A stretch of DNA of 64,000 bases from Diplodia intermedia (lineage: Eukaryota; Ascomycota; Dothideomycetes; Botryosphaeriales; Botryosphaeriaceae): NCBI GenBank assembly GCA_021495925.1, contig JAKEKT010000013.1, positions 62,001-126,000 on the forward strand, read 5' to 3'. Of this stretch, positions 22,343 through 33,269 are shown piece after piece. How positions within the stretch are numbered: position 1 is the first letter of the stretch; every line of letters starts with the position of its first letter. The notes under the pieces were generated by a model. That model worked only from the letters and a program-made list of their open reading frames with translations, was not told the DNA's origin and did not search any database. A program made the position numbers and the translations under genes.

Positions 22343-22350
22343 ATTATATA
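22343..22350 (-). promoter_or_regulatory. TATA box of the small Ser/Gln-rich gene
   Basis: TATATAAT on the minus strand, about 190 bp upstream of the start codon and about 125 bp upstream of the leader intron. Confidence 0.5.
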
Positions 22351-23931
22351 GGCCTCTACCTTTAGGGAATGTGCTCTCCGGCAGTTTGCCGCCTTGAAAC
22401 GTAGAGAACCTCACTTCTTTGATGCTGTTACTTTGAGCTCACCGCTGTCTTACCTTATCGTGCTCGCTGCAATTCGACAAAGCCAGAAGGTGCGACTCGA
22501 CTGTTTCACTCACGCCTTCCAGAAGCTCCGCTTCGCACAATTGAAAAATGATGGTAGTCTACCGTTCATGTTTCAGACTCCCAAGCGTTCATAGTGCTGC
22601 CAGACTCCGCCGTGTACGTCTTGCTAGTCATCAGGCATCTTGACTTCTATTTTTACACCAGAACGTAATGTCTCTCACGAGCACACGTCTGACTATTCTC
22701 AGGGCTGAGCTCATCAGAGACCGATATCAGGGAAAGACAGACTCCAGCTTCATCAGCGCATTCGCTTCAGTTTCAGCAGCAACAGCGCGGGGGGCGTGAG
22801 ACATGTCTCAGTCTTGTCTTAGCCATTGGCATCTACCACGCGGCCCCCGCTAGGCACAAGGCCACAGAGATCTCTTTTTCGCGAACCTCTCTGGCCCTCT
22901 TGCAGGGCAATGAAAGTCCCCAAAGAAATAGAAAGAAGAGCTTCCGTCCATCAAAGTCCCCAAAGTACGGCGGTCAGCATTGTTAAAAACCGCCGTCGAA
23001 ATCAAAAAAAATTGTTCAGCGGACAAAAAACATACGCCTTGTACGCTCGTCTGGCTGTGGTAAGTAGTCGCTTTACGAACGGCGTAGAATTAAACAATTG
23101 TACCCAAAGAAATGCATGTCTCATGAGCTCGCTCGCCCGCGACCAATCATACCAGCAGAGAACCACCGATGCTTCAATCTTTCACTGATCATCTAGAATC
23201 TCACCCAGATCTCACCACAAGTTCCACCCCAGAGGTACCACAGCGTTGGTGCTCTTGAGTTGAAACGATGATGTCAGCAACGCAGCGCAGATCATAGCCG
23301 AGGGCTGATGGCGGCAGAGATGTGCCTTACTGCGCGACGTTGGAGTAGCTGGGTGAAAAGAAGCGGAGTGCAGACAGCAGCCAGACATTGAAAATATTTA
23401 AGTCGCACACCGAACTTGTGTGGCTGTATTAGTGGAATTGCCGAGGGGAATGTGGCGGGTGGTGCATTCCGGGCAGTCGCGTCGCTACCGACGCTTCTTT
23501 TGCAGATTCTCCCTCCTTTCCTCGATCGATGTACGGGATCCAGGAGGTCGGGCCTTGCTTAGTATACTTCCGCTAAGGAAGAAGAATCTGTCGTCTGATG
23601 CGTCGATGGAAACGTTTCGCTGTAACTGTTGCATTGTGTACGGATTCGGCTTGCCCAAGATGAGTAGTCTGTGCAGAAGTTCTCGAAGGGATACCTTCTA
23701 TTCGCCGTTGCTATGGACATGAATGGGTTGTTGAGAGGCTTTTCATGCGTCAAGGTTCAGCGGGTATGACGAAGTACGTACATCGGGGTGTCCTGGCAAT
23801 CCTGGAATGTTTGTCCATCCCGAATTGCAACCCTACGCTTTCGACGCCCTCGCCTCTTGGCATACTTATCTGAGCGAGAAGAACAGCCGGAGAGTTTTCC
23901 TTACACTGTGTACCTTTTGCCTTCTTTCGAC
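22351..23931. other. Intergenic region without a supported gene
   Basis: About 1.6 kb. Open frames at 22826-23188 and 23420-23722 on the plus strand lack features, and no consistent splice structure connects them. The 3' end is the promoter side of the MFS gene. Confidence 0.45.
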
Positions 23932-25681
23932 ATGTGCTCCAGCATGGAAAGTGTCAAGTCCGACTGCGAGAAAGTTCCCGATGTTGCGACCGTCGACAAT
24001 TCGGACTCGTCATGTAAGGGGGGAAGCGATGACGAGATTGACGCGCCGACGAGCCGGAAGATTCTATGGAAGACCGACCTCGTGATTATGCCGCTCGTGA
24101 CCCTCGGCATGACGCTGGCATTTCTCGATGAAGTCCACCCGCCCGGAGAACAAGCGTTGGCCGATGTTTGATGCTGACAAAGATTTCAGAACGCTCTCCC
24201 CTACGCTGCAGTCTACGGATTGGTCGACGACACGCACCTGCACAAGCAACGCTACAGCTGGCTTGGCAGCATCTTCTACTTCGGATACCTGTTTATGGAA
24301 TTCCCAAACTTGTGGATCATTTCCAAGGTCCCGATAGGAAAATACATGGGAACTTGTTTCTGCGCCATGGGTGTTTGCTTCTCCCTGCTGGCTGTGTGCC
24401 ACGACTTCGCAGGTCTCGCCACACTCCGCTTCCTCCAAGGCGCGTTCGAGGCAGCCATGCTCCCCTGCCTTCTTTTCATCAACTCTGCGTGGTATCGACG
24501 AGAGGAGCAGCCGCTGCGGACAGCTCTCTGGGCAAACACATTTGCCGGCACATTCGCCGGCATCCTCAGTTACGCCATTGGAAACATCCGTGGTCCGCTA
24601 CCAACATGGAGAGTAAGACCGACACGGAGAAAACCTGACTGACAACCGGACACTTAACTTACATCGCCGCAGTACATTTTCATCATCTACGGCTCCGCCA
24701 CCATCAGCATGGGGTTGCTCATCTTGCTCGCCCTCCCAGACTCCCCCTCGACAGCCTGGTTCCTGACCAAGGAAGAAAGACTCCTCGCAGTGCGCCGAGT
24801 CGCAACGCCCCAGACCCCAGCCGCCTCCGCCACCGTAAGTCACCACCCCACCCACCCCACGCCCCCGCGCTCACCACCTCAACCCACACAACCCCAGGGC
24901 ATCCAATGGCGCCAAATCGCCGAAGCCCTGCACGACCCCAAATACTGGTGCACGTCCACCTTCTTCACCGCCCAAGCCATCGCCAACGCGGGCATAACGC
25001 AATTCAACCCCCTCATCATCTCCGGCTACGGCTTCCCGCGCGCGCAGACCGTGCTGCTGGCGACGCCGCAGGCCGCCGTCGCCATGGCCGCGCAGGCCGC
25101 GCTGACCGCCGTCGCGCTGCGCGCGCCCAACCTGCGCTGCGTCTTCTGGGTGCTGGCGAGCGGCGTCGCCGGCGCCGGCGCCGCCGCCGTCAGGGCGCTG
25201 GATCCCGCCGCCCACCGCGGCGCGTCGCTCGCCGCCGTCTACCTGCTCGGGTTTTGGAACGTGCCGTGGGTCATGGCGTTGAGTTTGCAGTCGTCGAATG
25301 TGGTGGGCGCGACGAAGAGGGGGTTTGTGTCGGTTTCGGCGGCCGCGTTTTATGGTATGTGTATGCGTTTCTTGTGTTTGGTTTGGGTGCGTGGCTCCTG
25401 ATTCGCTGACGTGATGTGGTGTAGCTGTGGGAAATATCGTGGGGCCGCATTTTTTCTTGGAGAGCCAGGCGCCGCACTACAGCCTGGGGATGGGTGCCAT
25501 GCTGAGCTGCTTTGCGGTCATGGTGGCTACGGGGTGTCTGTACTATTGTTTGTGTGTTTTGGAAAACAAGCGGCGGGACCGCGAGTATGGGCCACCCAAT
25601 CCCTGCACTGATCAGGCGTCGGAGGTTCTATGCGATGGCCTAACAGACGTGTCCATTCGTCAATTTCGTTATGCGTACTAG
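23932..25681 (+). CDS. MFS transporter, Dal5/TNA1-like (anion:cation symporter family)
   Basis: Five exons (23932-24132, 24190-24612, 24673-24834, 24898-25354, 25425-25681) give 499 residues. The four introns (57, 60, 63 and 70 nt) have GT..AG ends; the third is a multiple of 3 and was checked by its GTAAGT donor and CCCCAG acceptor. The acidic N-terminal tail leads into LWKTDLVIMPLVTLGMTLAFLDE, NALPYAAVYGLVDDTHL, YSWLGSIFYFGYLFMEFP and RFLQGAFEAAMLP, the classic Dal5-family order for TM1-TM5. The second half includes NAGITQFNPLIISGYGF and SSNVVGATKRG, then NIVGPHFF. The fungal family imports carboxylates such as allantoate, nicotinate or pantothenate. About 12 membrane segments are visible. 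It is convergent with the AtuA-type gene. An alternative start is the Met at 23944. Confidence 0.9.
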
Positions 25682-26606
25682 TCTAGCCGCGTGGTATATC
25701 TCTGGAACTCTTTGTCTTTCTGACATTGGATCTATGAGAGGAGTGGCAACATGGGGTGGTGGTGCTGCGGAAAAAGCATCCATGTCTAGGAAATTTCGGG
25801 CTTTAATTTTATCTGAATTGAGCTGCGGTTCATCCCCATCATTGCCGTTCTTACCACCATTACTTACAACTTGCTGCCAAGTTCCTCCTAAAGCCTTGTC
25901 GTCGACGGATGATGCCAAGGCTGCGCCTGGCCGCGACGCTGATCAAACAAAAATGAGCTTCTTCTTCTGCTCGGTGCATTGACGACGCGTGCGGCCGATG
26001 ATGGTGCGGTGGAGGAGGGCCTGCATGCTGCGATGGAGGCGAGGCGCTTGAGGTGGATGAGGATAATGACGTTCTGAGGACTTGCTGTTGAGTGGCGGAC
26101 CGGAAAGAGACGTGTGTTTGCTTTCGTGTGTTTGTGGGCGGATGTGGGCGGCCTTGTGGCTAGATGGCTAGCCAGCTAGCTGGCTAGCTGGCATTACGGT
26201 TCTTTTTCCCCCCTAGTGTGGTGCGCGGAATTGTCTTTGGAGTTGTGCAATGTGCTTGGTAAGACAAAAATATGTAATATCTCCCGGTACCAAACTGGCC
26301 TTCCACGATGCGTTTAAAAAGTAAAAAGTGAGATTCGTTGTAGTGAGCGAGTTCAAACCTCCCCGCAAAAGCAAGGAAGACTCCTCCACCGCGATCTCAC
26401 CTGAAACTCACCAAGATCCCAAGAAACCAATCTCTACAACATGGACCGGTGCCATTCCCGCTTCATCGAATGCGAAGCGTATTATTTCCTCTCTACGTCG
26501 AGGTTCCATCATCCCTCGGTGCAGCAACCACAGTCACAAAAGCCCGCTACATGCAGCCATCAAACAAACCCCCACTCCACCACCCCATATCGATGATCAA
26601 GATTGC
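25682..26606. other. Convergent intergenic region
   Basis: About 0.9 kb between two convergent genes. A minus-strand frame (25640-25918) overlaps the transporter 3' end and has no family resemblance. A perfect 22-bp palindrome lies at 26167-26188. No gene is assigned. Confidence 0.5.
26167..26188. repeat. Perfect 22-bp palindrome built from GCTAGC units
   Basis: The sequence reads identically on both strands. It consists of GCTAGC, CAGCTAGCTG and GCTAGC units in a locally repetitive GGCTAGCTGG stretch. It could form a cruciform or act in 3'-end formation of the two convergent genes; this is inference. Confidence 0.6.
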
Positions 26607-28863
26607 CTACTCCTTCGCACCCGAATTGGGCAGGAGGCCACCCTCCCCCTCCCCCAACCTCCCCAACCTCCCCACCAACCCCCGCGGCAGCCCCATCTCC
26701 ACCAACCCCCTCGCCCGCTGACTCCCATGCACATCATCCTCCATCCACCCGCCCGCCGCCATCCTCTCCCCGCCCCCCCTCCTCGTCCGCGCCACCGTCA
26801 CCTTGAACGCCTGCGCGGGATCGAAAAACCCCGCCCAGATGACGTCGTCCTCGGCGGACGGTAAATTTAGTGCTGCGGCCGCCGATGCCGCGGTGAGCAG
26901 GCCGGCGTCGCGGACGAGGGCGTAGACGGCGGTCGAGGCGAAGAGGACGTCGAAGGTGATTTCGTAGGGGCCGGCGTTTTTGGAGCGGAGGACGGTGGCG
27001 AGGGCGCCGAGGGTTGTTGGGACTGCGGGCGGGGAGGGGGAGGAGGGGGAGGCGCCGTTGGTTGAGGGTTTGGAGGGGGGTGGTGGTCGTGGTGGTGGGG
27101 GGCTGCTTGTTGGTGCGGGGGCGGGGGCGGGGGCCGGGGCGGGTGGTGGTGGTTGTGGTTGTGGTGTGTCTACCACTAGCGGCGGCGGCGGTGGTGGTTT
27201 CGCGTCGCCTCTGCCGATGATGGATACGGTCTGCGAGAAGAGGGGGGTGGGGCCGATGTCATCATCATCATCATCATCCGCGGTCTCGTTGTCGCCGGCT
27301 GGCCGCCGCCGCAGACGCTCCTCGCCGTCGCGAAGGTCCATGAGATGGTAGATGGAGAACTGCGGGCACTCGCCCAGCGGGATCTCGGTCGTGCCGCCGA
27401 TGCCGAAGGCGAGGTTGCCCGACGTCGCTTTCTGGCCCGGGTACGCGCCGTGCTGTTTTGAAAACAAACAAACTAATTAGCGGACGGTTTTCACAAAGGA
27501 AACGGAAAAGGTGGCGAAAGAGAAGAAGCAGAGCCTACGGTGGTCGCGATGCGGGCCGTGTTGGCCACGCTCGTCGCAAGCTGCTGCGTCGACGCAAGCG
27601 CCTCGCCGACGATGAAGATCTCCGGACTCCCGGCGCCGTAGACGTGGAAGCCAAGCTCCCACGAGCCGGCCGAGTCGCGGTGCTGGGCCGCGACGTAGGC
27701 CTTGACGCGCTCGAGCAACACGTCGCGCTGTTCGATGAGAATCGCTGTAGTCCGAAGTCAGCATCTTTCTCTCTCCCTATCGTCGGCATCGCCTCCAGCT
27801 TACGGTCTCGGCAACTGCCCATGAACATCGTCCGCCACCCCACCGTCGTCGCGCCCTCCAGCTTCAGCCGATACGGCAACCCCTCGCTCCTCGACGAGCG
27901 GAACACGCTGCCCTTTACCCGCACCGTCCGCCCGTCGGGAAGCTGGTCGTACGTGGAACCCGTGAGTTCCAGGGAGCCTCCCGGGCCGCGCAAGACGTCT
28001 GGTCGGCTGTTCTCGTACAGGGCATGCGCCGCAACCGACACGGGCGTGCAGCGTGCGTTGGGGCCCAGCGGCGCAATGTCGAATGCGCCGTTGCGGTATA
28101 CGGTTGCGACTGCGCCGTGCGACTTGGGCTGGGCGCAGAGGCCGCCGCACTCCATGATCTTGCCCATGTGGGTGAAGCCGCCGATGAGCAGTGGATCCGT
28201 GGCCGCCTTGCTCCCCAAGAGGAAGGTTGCGTAGGCCGTGTAGGGCGCGGGGTCGTACGCGCGGCCGGCGACGAGGACGTCGAAGTCGGGGTGCGCCGTC
28301 ATGGCGTCGACGAAGGGCTCCGGGCCCATCTGGGCAACGACGGTGACGGTGGCGTCGATGTCGGCGGCTGTCAGGGGTGGCACGCAGGGCCCGCAGCCGG
28401 TGATTTGGCCGGCGCCGAGGCGGTCGTGGACCAGGGTCTTGTCGATCCCGGCAAAGAGGGCGACCGTCTTGAAGCGGTAGGACGCATTTTGCTCTCGTGC
28501 GGCGATGTCTTCGATGATGTGCAGCAGCTCGCGCACGTGGTCGTCGCTCCCGTCGCCGCCAGCCGACGAGAAGATGAGGGGGACGTGGAAGGTGTCGACT
28601 AGCTCCAGCAGCTTTGTGAGGTCCCTGGCGTATGCCGATGGCGGGCATGACATGGATCCCAAGGCTAGTTTTGACGGTCCGCTGTCGGTTGAGCCCGAGT
28701 CGAGGATGATGGCGGTCGGCACGTTTGTGGTGGTGAGCCGAGCCAGCGCGCTTGCTGTCTGCGCCTCGTCGAATCCGTAGCCAAGCATGCCCACTGGCGT
28801 CACTATGTGGCAGAGGGGCACCAGCCCATCGTCGGCGTTGTTGTGTAGATGTGTACTAGACAT
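26607..28863 (-). CDS. AtuA (DUF1446) - DUF4387 fusion protein
   Basis: Minus-strand exons 28863-27804, 27744-27539 and 27452-26607 give about 703 residues; introns are 59 and 86 nt with GT..AG ends and correct phases. Residues about 15-450 match the acyclic terpene utilisation AtuA/DUF1446 family: CHIVTPVGMLGYGF, SAGGDG, IDATVTVVAQMGPEPFVDA, VLVAGRAYDPAPY, GKIMECGGLCAQPKS, DPILIEQRD, then SGNLAFGIGGT. An Asp run (about 481-487) and a Pro-rich linker (about 508-567) follow, then a DUF4387 domain with LRSKNAGPYEITFDVLF (about 570-647). In bacteria AtuA works in acyclic terpene/isoprenoid acid breakdown; the fungal role is not established. The gene is divergent from an ACS-type transporter, which suggests that transporter supplies its substrate. 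The linker may be length-variable. Confidence 0.88.
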
Positions 28864-29406
28864 GGTTCCGGTTGCGGGTGCTGGAAAGGCTTTGGTAAGA
28901 CCCGACGATGCCGGCATTCTTATACCACCAAGTTCCCCCATATTTTTTGAGACTGTCGACACTTGTTTCGTAGGTCAGAAGCAATCCGTGTGGGGAGGGA
29001 GAAGTGTCATGTTCAGAACGGACTCGGACACGGACACGGACACGGACTCCGATGGCTGATGCGGCCCCCGTGTCTTGGCTCGCGAAAATCCACTCTTGGC
29101 TTGCCAAACTCACTTCTTGATATGCGGAGATCGTCCCTTGGCAAGCGCTTCGCGGCCATAGGCTTGCTGATGCCTAGCCTGACAGCGCCCATCTGCATCC
29201 GTTATTGCCTTGGGGTCTACTCGATCCTTGCCTACCTGGAGGCCAAAAGGCCCACTCGTCCTGGATGTCTTTGTGTGAGACGTGGTCATCGAGGCTGTGT
29301 GAAACTTCTTTCGTAGTCCTCGTCTGCGACTCAGCTATAAGACGAAAGCATTTTTGCGTGTCTACGTCTTTGGCGTGTACAAGTTGTCTTTGTATTTCAC
29401 TGCGAT
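28864..29406. promoter_or_regulatory. Shared divergent promoter, AtuA-type gene / MFS transporter
   Basis: This 543-bp interval separates the divergent start codons. It contains five CGGAC hexamer-spaced units at 29019-29051 ending in CGGACTCCG. CGG/CCG half-sites are typical targets of Zn2Cys6 regulators, so this may coordinate both genes; the regulator is not in the window. Confidence 0.45.
29019..29051. repeat. CGGAC direct repeats, 6-bp period, ending in an inverted CGG/CCG pair
   Basis: CGGAC starts at 29019, 29025, 29031, 29037 and 29043. The last unit forms the palindromic CGGA-C-TCCG (29043-29051). This could be a transcription factor array or a simple hexamer microsatellite. Confidence 0.7.
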
Positions 29407-30977
29407 ATGCAGCTCAACCACACCAAAATGAACAACATCGCGGAGACAACGCGCTCCGGCAGCCCATCCGTCGAGGACGGCGACAGCGAATCATCCAGAG
29501 AGATGCGGAAAATGGAGGTGCGCGTCAGGAGGAAGACAGACTTTGCGGTTCTTCCGCTGCTGTGCTCCGTCTATTTCCTGGCCCAGATGGTACAGCATCA
29601 TTCCCCCCACCGAGGCAATCGTTAACAGAGGAGGAAGGGACGCTCTGACTTGGCCAACGCCAAAGTTGCCGGCATGGACCAAGAGCTCGGCCTCACGGCG
29701 CAGATGTACTCCAACGTCTCGAGCATCTTTCTCGTCGGCTACATCGTATTCCAACTGCCCGGAACGCTGCTGCTGAGGAAAATCGGACCGCCGACTCAGG
29801 TAACATCCCCGGACCGACGGTCTCGACCAACGAGCTGACATAGACGTAGTTTGCCAGTGCGATGGTCGTATGGGGAACAGTCACGGCGTGCACCGTGGTG
29901 GCAGATGGCTACGCCGCGCTCATGGTGATCCGAGCCCTCATCGGCGCGGCCGAAGCCCTCATCCAAGGCGCCATCCTCTACCTGTCGTTCTGGTACCGCT
30001 ACAACGAGCTGGCCACGCGCGGCGCCATCCTGTACTCGACCGTCGCGCTCGCGGGCTCGTTCAACGGCCTGCTCGCCTACGCCATCCAGCTCACCCTCGA
30101 CGGCGCCAACGGCTGGTCGGCGTGGAAGTGGATCTTCCTCATCGAGGGCGTCGTGCCCGTCGCCTGGGCCGCCGTCGTCGCGACCCTGCTGCCCTCGACG
30201 CCCGAGCGCATCCGGTGGGGCTTCAGCGCGGCCGAGAAGGAGGCCGTCGTCGCGCGCAGCCGCGCCGTGCACAACACGGGCGACAGCACCATCCGGCCCA
30301 AGCTCATCCTGCGCCTGCTCGCCGACCCCAAGTTCTGGATGGTCGTGCTGGTCGACTCGGGCGCGCACTTCTGCACCAGCTCGCTGTCCAACTTCACGCC
30401 GGCGATCCTGCAGGGGCTCGGGTACGCGGGCGTGGACGCGCAGCTGATGGCCGTGGTCGTCTACGCCGCCGCCTTCGTCGGCATCCTCGCGTCGTGCTGG
30501 ATCTCGGACCGGCTGGGCCAGCGCGGCGTCGTCATCTGCGTCGACGCGGCGCTGGCCGCCGTCGGCTACGCGCTGCTGCTGGGCCTGACGGACGACACGG
30601 CGCGGCTGGTGGCGACGTGCCTGGTCGCGTGCTGCGCGTACCCGCTGGTGGTGCTCAGCCTGGCGTGGACGGCGAGCAACAACGTCGGCTACACGTTCCG
30701 CGCCAGCGCCGCCGCCCTCATCAACATCGTTGCCCAGACCGTCGCCATCGGCGGCAATCAGGCTTTCAACGACCCGCCGTATTATCGCAAGGGGCTGGGC
30801 GTGTCGTTGGCCATGATTTGCATGTCGGGTGTCGTGGCCGGGCTGCTGGTGTTGTACCTGCGCGCAGCGAATGAGCGGAAGGTGAGGGATCAACACTCGG
30901 AAAAGGGTGAGCGGCTGAGGGCGTGTACGGTCGACGAGGTGGGGAATGCCCATCCCGATTTCCGTTTCTCGTACTAG
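29407..30977 (+). CDS. MFS transporter, ACS/TNA1-like
   Basis: Exons 29407-29589, 29638-29799 and 29850-30977 give 490 residues; introns are 48 and 50 nt. The first acceptor was chosen at 29637 because it keeps RSDLANAKVAGM in frame directly after LAQM. Family landmarks are the cytosolic RRKTDFAVLPLLCSVYFLAQM, SNVSSIFLVGYIVFQLPG, RALIGAAEALIQGAILYLSFWY and NGWSAWKWIFLIEGV, and later ASNNVGYTFRASAAAL. About 12 membrane spans are present. ACS permeases of fungi import small anionic compounds such as nicotinate, allantoate, pantothenate or sugar acids. The head-to-head arrangement with the AtuA-type gene suggests coordinated uptake and breakdown. Exon 3 is very GC-rich. The substrate is not readable from sequence. 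Confidence 0.9.
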
Positions 30978-32053
30978 ATGGTCTCCTGCTTTCTGTATCC
31001 GAATGGCCTCCGCCGCGAGGACCATGCAAGCTTTGTGCCAATCAACCCGCGCAGACAGTCATTAACGAGTGACGCTCCAAACGTGCCAATCCCTGGGCCG
31101 GAATCGGCGAAAGCGGCACGACACGACAGAGATAGGTAGTACCCTCTGTGGTTCAGTCAGCAAAGCCCGCGCCGAAATTTCAGCTGGATGATGGGAGTTA
31201 AGGCATCATCGTCCTCTCCCAAAGACCCGTCCCAGCCTCTGCTGGCGTCGATGGTACAAGCGGTACGTGACGTCAGGCTCTGAGTGTCCATGCGGAGGGT
31301 GAAGAGGAGGCTGACGAGATCGGAGTAGCCGAGTGTCGAAAAGCGATTCGATGGGATGGGTGGACTGACATCTTCATTATGAGAGATTGAGGCGACGGAA
31401 CACGCATCACACGGCAGGCGGAAGCGGTGGTTGCTGGATGGATGGTGGTGGTGAGTTGGGCGTTGGACGATGGACGGTCGCGAGGCCAGTGCGGGGCGAT
31501 TCAGGCAGTCGCACGAGTCACGCGAAGATGAGTCGGCAAACCACACGACTCATGCGACGGTGCACCCCCACAACGCCCAACATCTGTTAACCCGAGGAGA
31601 GAGTCGAAGCGTGTAAAGTCATCGGTGCGGCTCGATTGTAGTTCACGCGGATTGTTAGAGGAAGGGTGGTTTGCAGAAGGCTTGTGGGAAAACAGTCAAC
31701 ACTGTCTTGGACAATGCATTCATTGACCACTCTTTTGTCTTTATTCGTAGACCGACGTACCCGTGCAGCACTGCACCATCGAACAAGGTTTTCCATGTTC
31801 CCGCTCTCGAACATCAAACAGAACCAATGAACGCAGATGCAACATGTTAAACTATAAAAAGCACAGCCGCTGCACTTAATGTAGTACCCGGTAACACCCC
31901 TTATATACCAACACAACAGCTACTTGAATTACAATGACAAGGTCTAGGTTCTCTAACAAAGCACAGCTTTTGTACCTATAATATATTTTCAGCGCACGCC
32001 TAGCAACCGACTAAGCCATCCACCAAGGACGATTGCACACAGAGCCCAGCAAA
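30978..32053. other. Intergenic region without a supported gene
   Basis: About 1.1 kb. Minus-strand frames at 31157-31546 and 31587-31916 lack recognisable features. The right end is AT-rich and acts as promoter side of the RING gene. Confidence 0.45.
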
Positions 32054-32674
32054 ATGCCTGGCAGGTACATGCATCATATGCACTTCTTTGCCACGAGCTT
32101 GAGGTATCTCAGCTGCCCCTCTGGACGGGACCTCCCCGACAACCTTCGAGAGTGTGGCATTTGTCTAGAGCGCATAGAGGATGACACCCGGGTGGCGCGC
32201 GTCTGCCCAGCCGCGCCGGATCTACACCAGTGTCATTGGCTCTGCATGATCAAGTGGTTGACCACCTGGAATGACGGCGACAACTGCTATCACCGCGCCT
32301 GCCCGATGTGCCGCGCCGAGATGTTTACCCTGATCCCAGATGGCCCCTACATCCCCAGGCCCTCTGGGGATGTTTGGCTCTATCGAACGGCCATTTGGTA
32401 TAGCTGGGAAGAGTTGATGGACCACACTACCCGGAGGTATTTACTGAACTGCGTCATGCCGTTAGAGTACCTGCTCATGTCTGATTCTACACTTAACCGT
32501 GTGAATACACTTTGCACACTTGCTAACCGACCTCAGGTGGAGATGTTACGCAGCGCTGCCTATATGACGCAGAATGAGGATAGGCTTTTGCGTCTAGTTC
32601 ACTTCTTGAATATGCTGCGGGATGATATGGGCCTCCCCCCTACTAACTTCTTGAGATTCATCCACGCGGACTGA
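32054..32674 (+). CDS. RING-H2-like zinc finger protein
   Basis: A single-exon 206-residue protein from ATG 32054. The N-terminal half contains a RING-like metal ligand series: Cys34-x2-Cys37, Cys51, His58, His61-x2-Cys64, and Cys83-x2-Cys86 (CPMC), with Trp68 and hydrophobic positions as in RING-H2 fingers. The CHWLCMIKW segment is the usual central helix. The C-terminal half is a helical region with no family I recognise. RING-H2 proteins act as E3 ubiquitin ligases by recruiting E2 enzymes. No membrane span is visible. It lies near several F-box-like genes, but ubiquitin-related genes are common in such genomes and do not show a shared pathway. Confidence 0.75.
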   Translation: MPGRYMHHMHFFATSLRYLSCPSGRDLPDNLRECGICLERIEDDTRVARVCPAAPDLHQCHWLCMIKWLTTWNDGDNCYHRACPMCRAEMFTLIPDGPYIPRPSGDVWLYRTAIWYSWEELMDHTTRRYLLNCVMPLEYLLMSDSTLNRVNTLCTLANRPQVEMLRSAAYMTQNEDRLLRLVHFLNMLRDDMGLPPTNFLRFIHAD

Positions 32675-33269
32675 AAAGTTATGGGGGATCTTTTTAAGCA
32701 GTGTCTTCGTTACTAAACGAATGGGGCCATTTTCCAGTAAAGAATTGCGAAAAAGGAAAAAGAAAAATAAGTAAAGAAATCCACGTAGGAAAAAACAATG
32801 GTACAAAAACAAAGATACAAACATGATGGTACAAAGAACGCAAGTATACAATGAAACTCCTGTGTAGAAACACTCCAAGAGGTAAACAGCAATAGCAAAT
32901 AAAATTCCCAGCCCGATAGAAAGAACGACAAGCAAAGTAATGTACACGTCTTTACGCTTCTCCAATGTCAACTCACCCAGTATTTCCCCCAACCATCCGG
33001 GGCGGGGCGTCTTTCCATAGCCCGTACCCGTAACACCAAGTCTATTGCTCCAATGCCACTGCCTCCACGCTCCTTGCCGCCCCGGCCTCCAAAGTCATTG
33101 TATCCATACAATGTAAGCCGGCTCACGTGTGGAGGTTACGTCTTTGTCAGTCCATATATACCTCTTTTATTTGTGCAAGAACAGTGCGTCGTGCACTTCG
33201 ACTATACAATCTTTGCGATTTCCCCCAAACCTGATCAAATCAACACCCGCAACCAAAGCGAACAGGATC
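32675..33269. other. Intergenic region, promoter of the coiled-coil gene
   Basis: The first part is A-rich and non-coding on the plus strand; a hydrophobic frame on the minus strand (32594-32992) overlaps the RING gene end and looks compositional. An ATATATA box lies at 33154-33160, about 110 bp ahead of the next start. Confidence 0.5.

Noticed and set aside
25640..25918. Minus-strand frame of 92 codons antisense to the end of the Dal5-like transporter
   Set aside because: It overlaps a well-supported exon and has no recognisable features.
29022..29050. Hexamer array as a telomere-like or CRISPR-like repeat
   Set aside because: Only five short units, no spacers, and embedded in a promoter.
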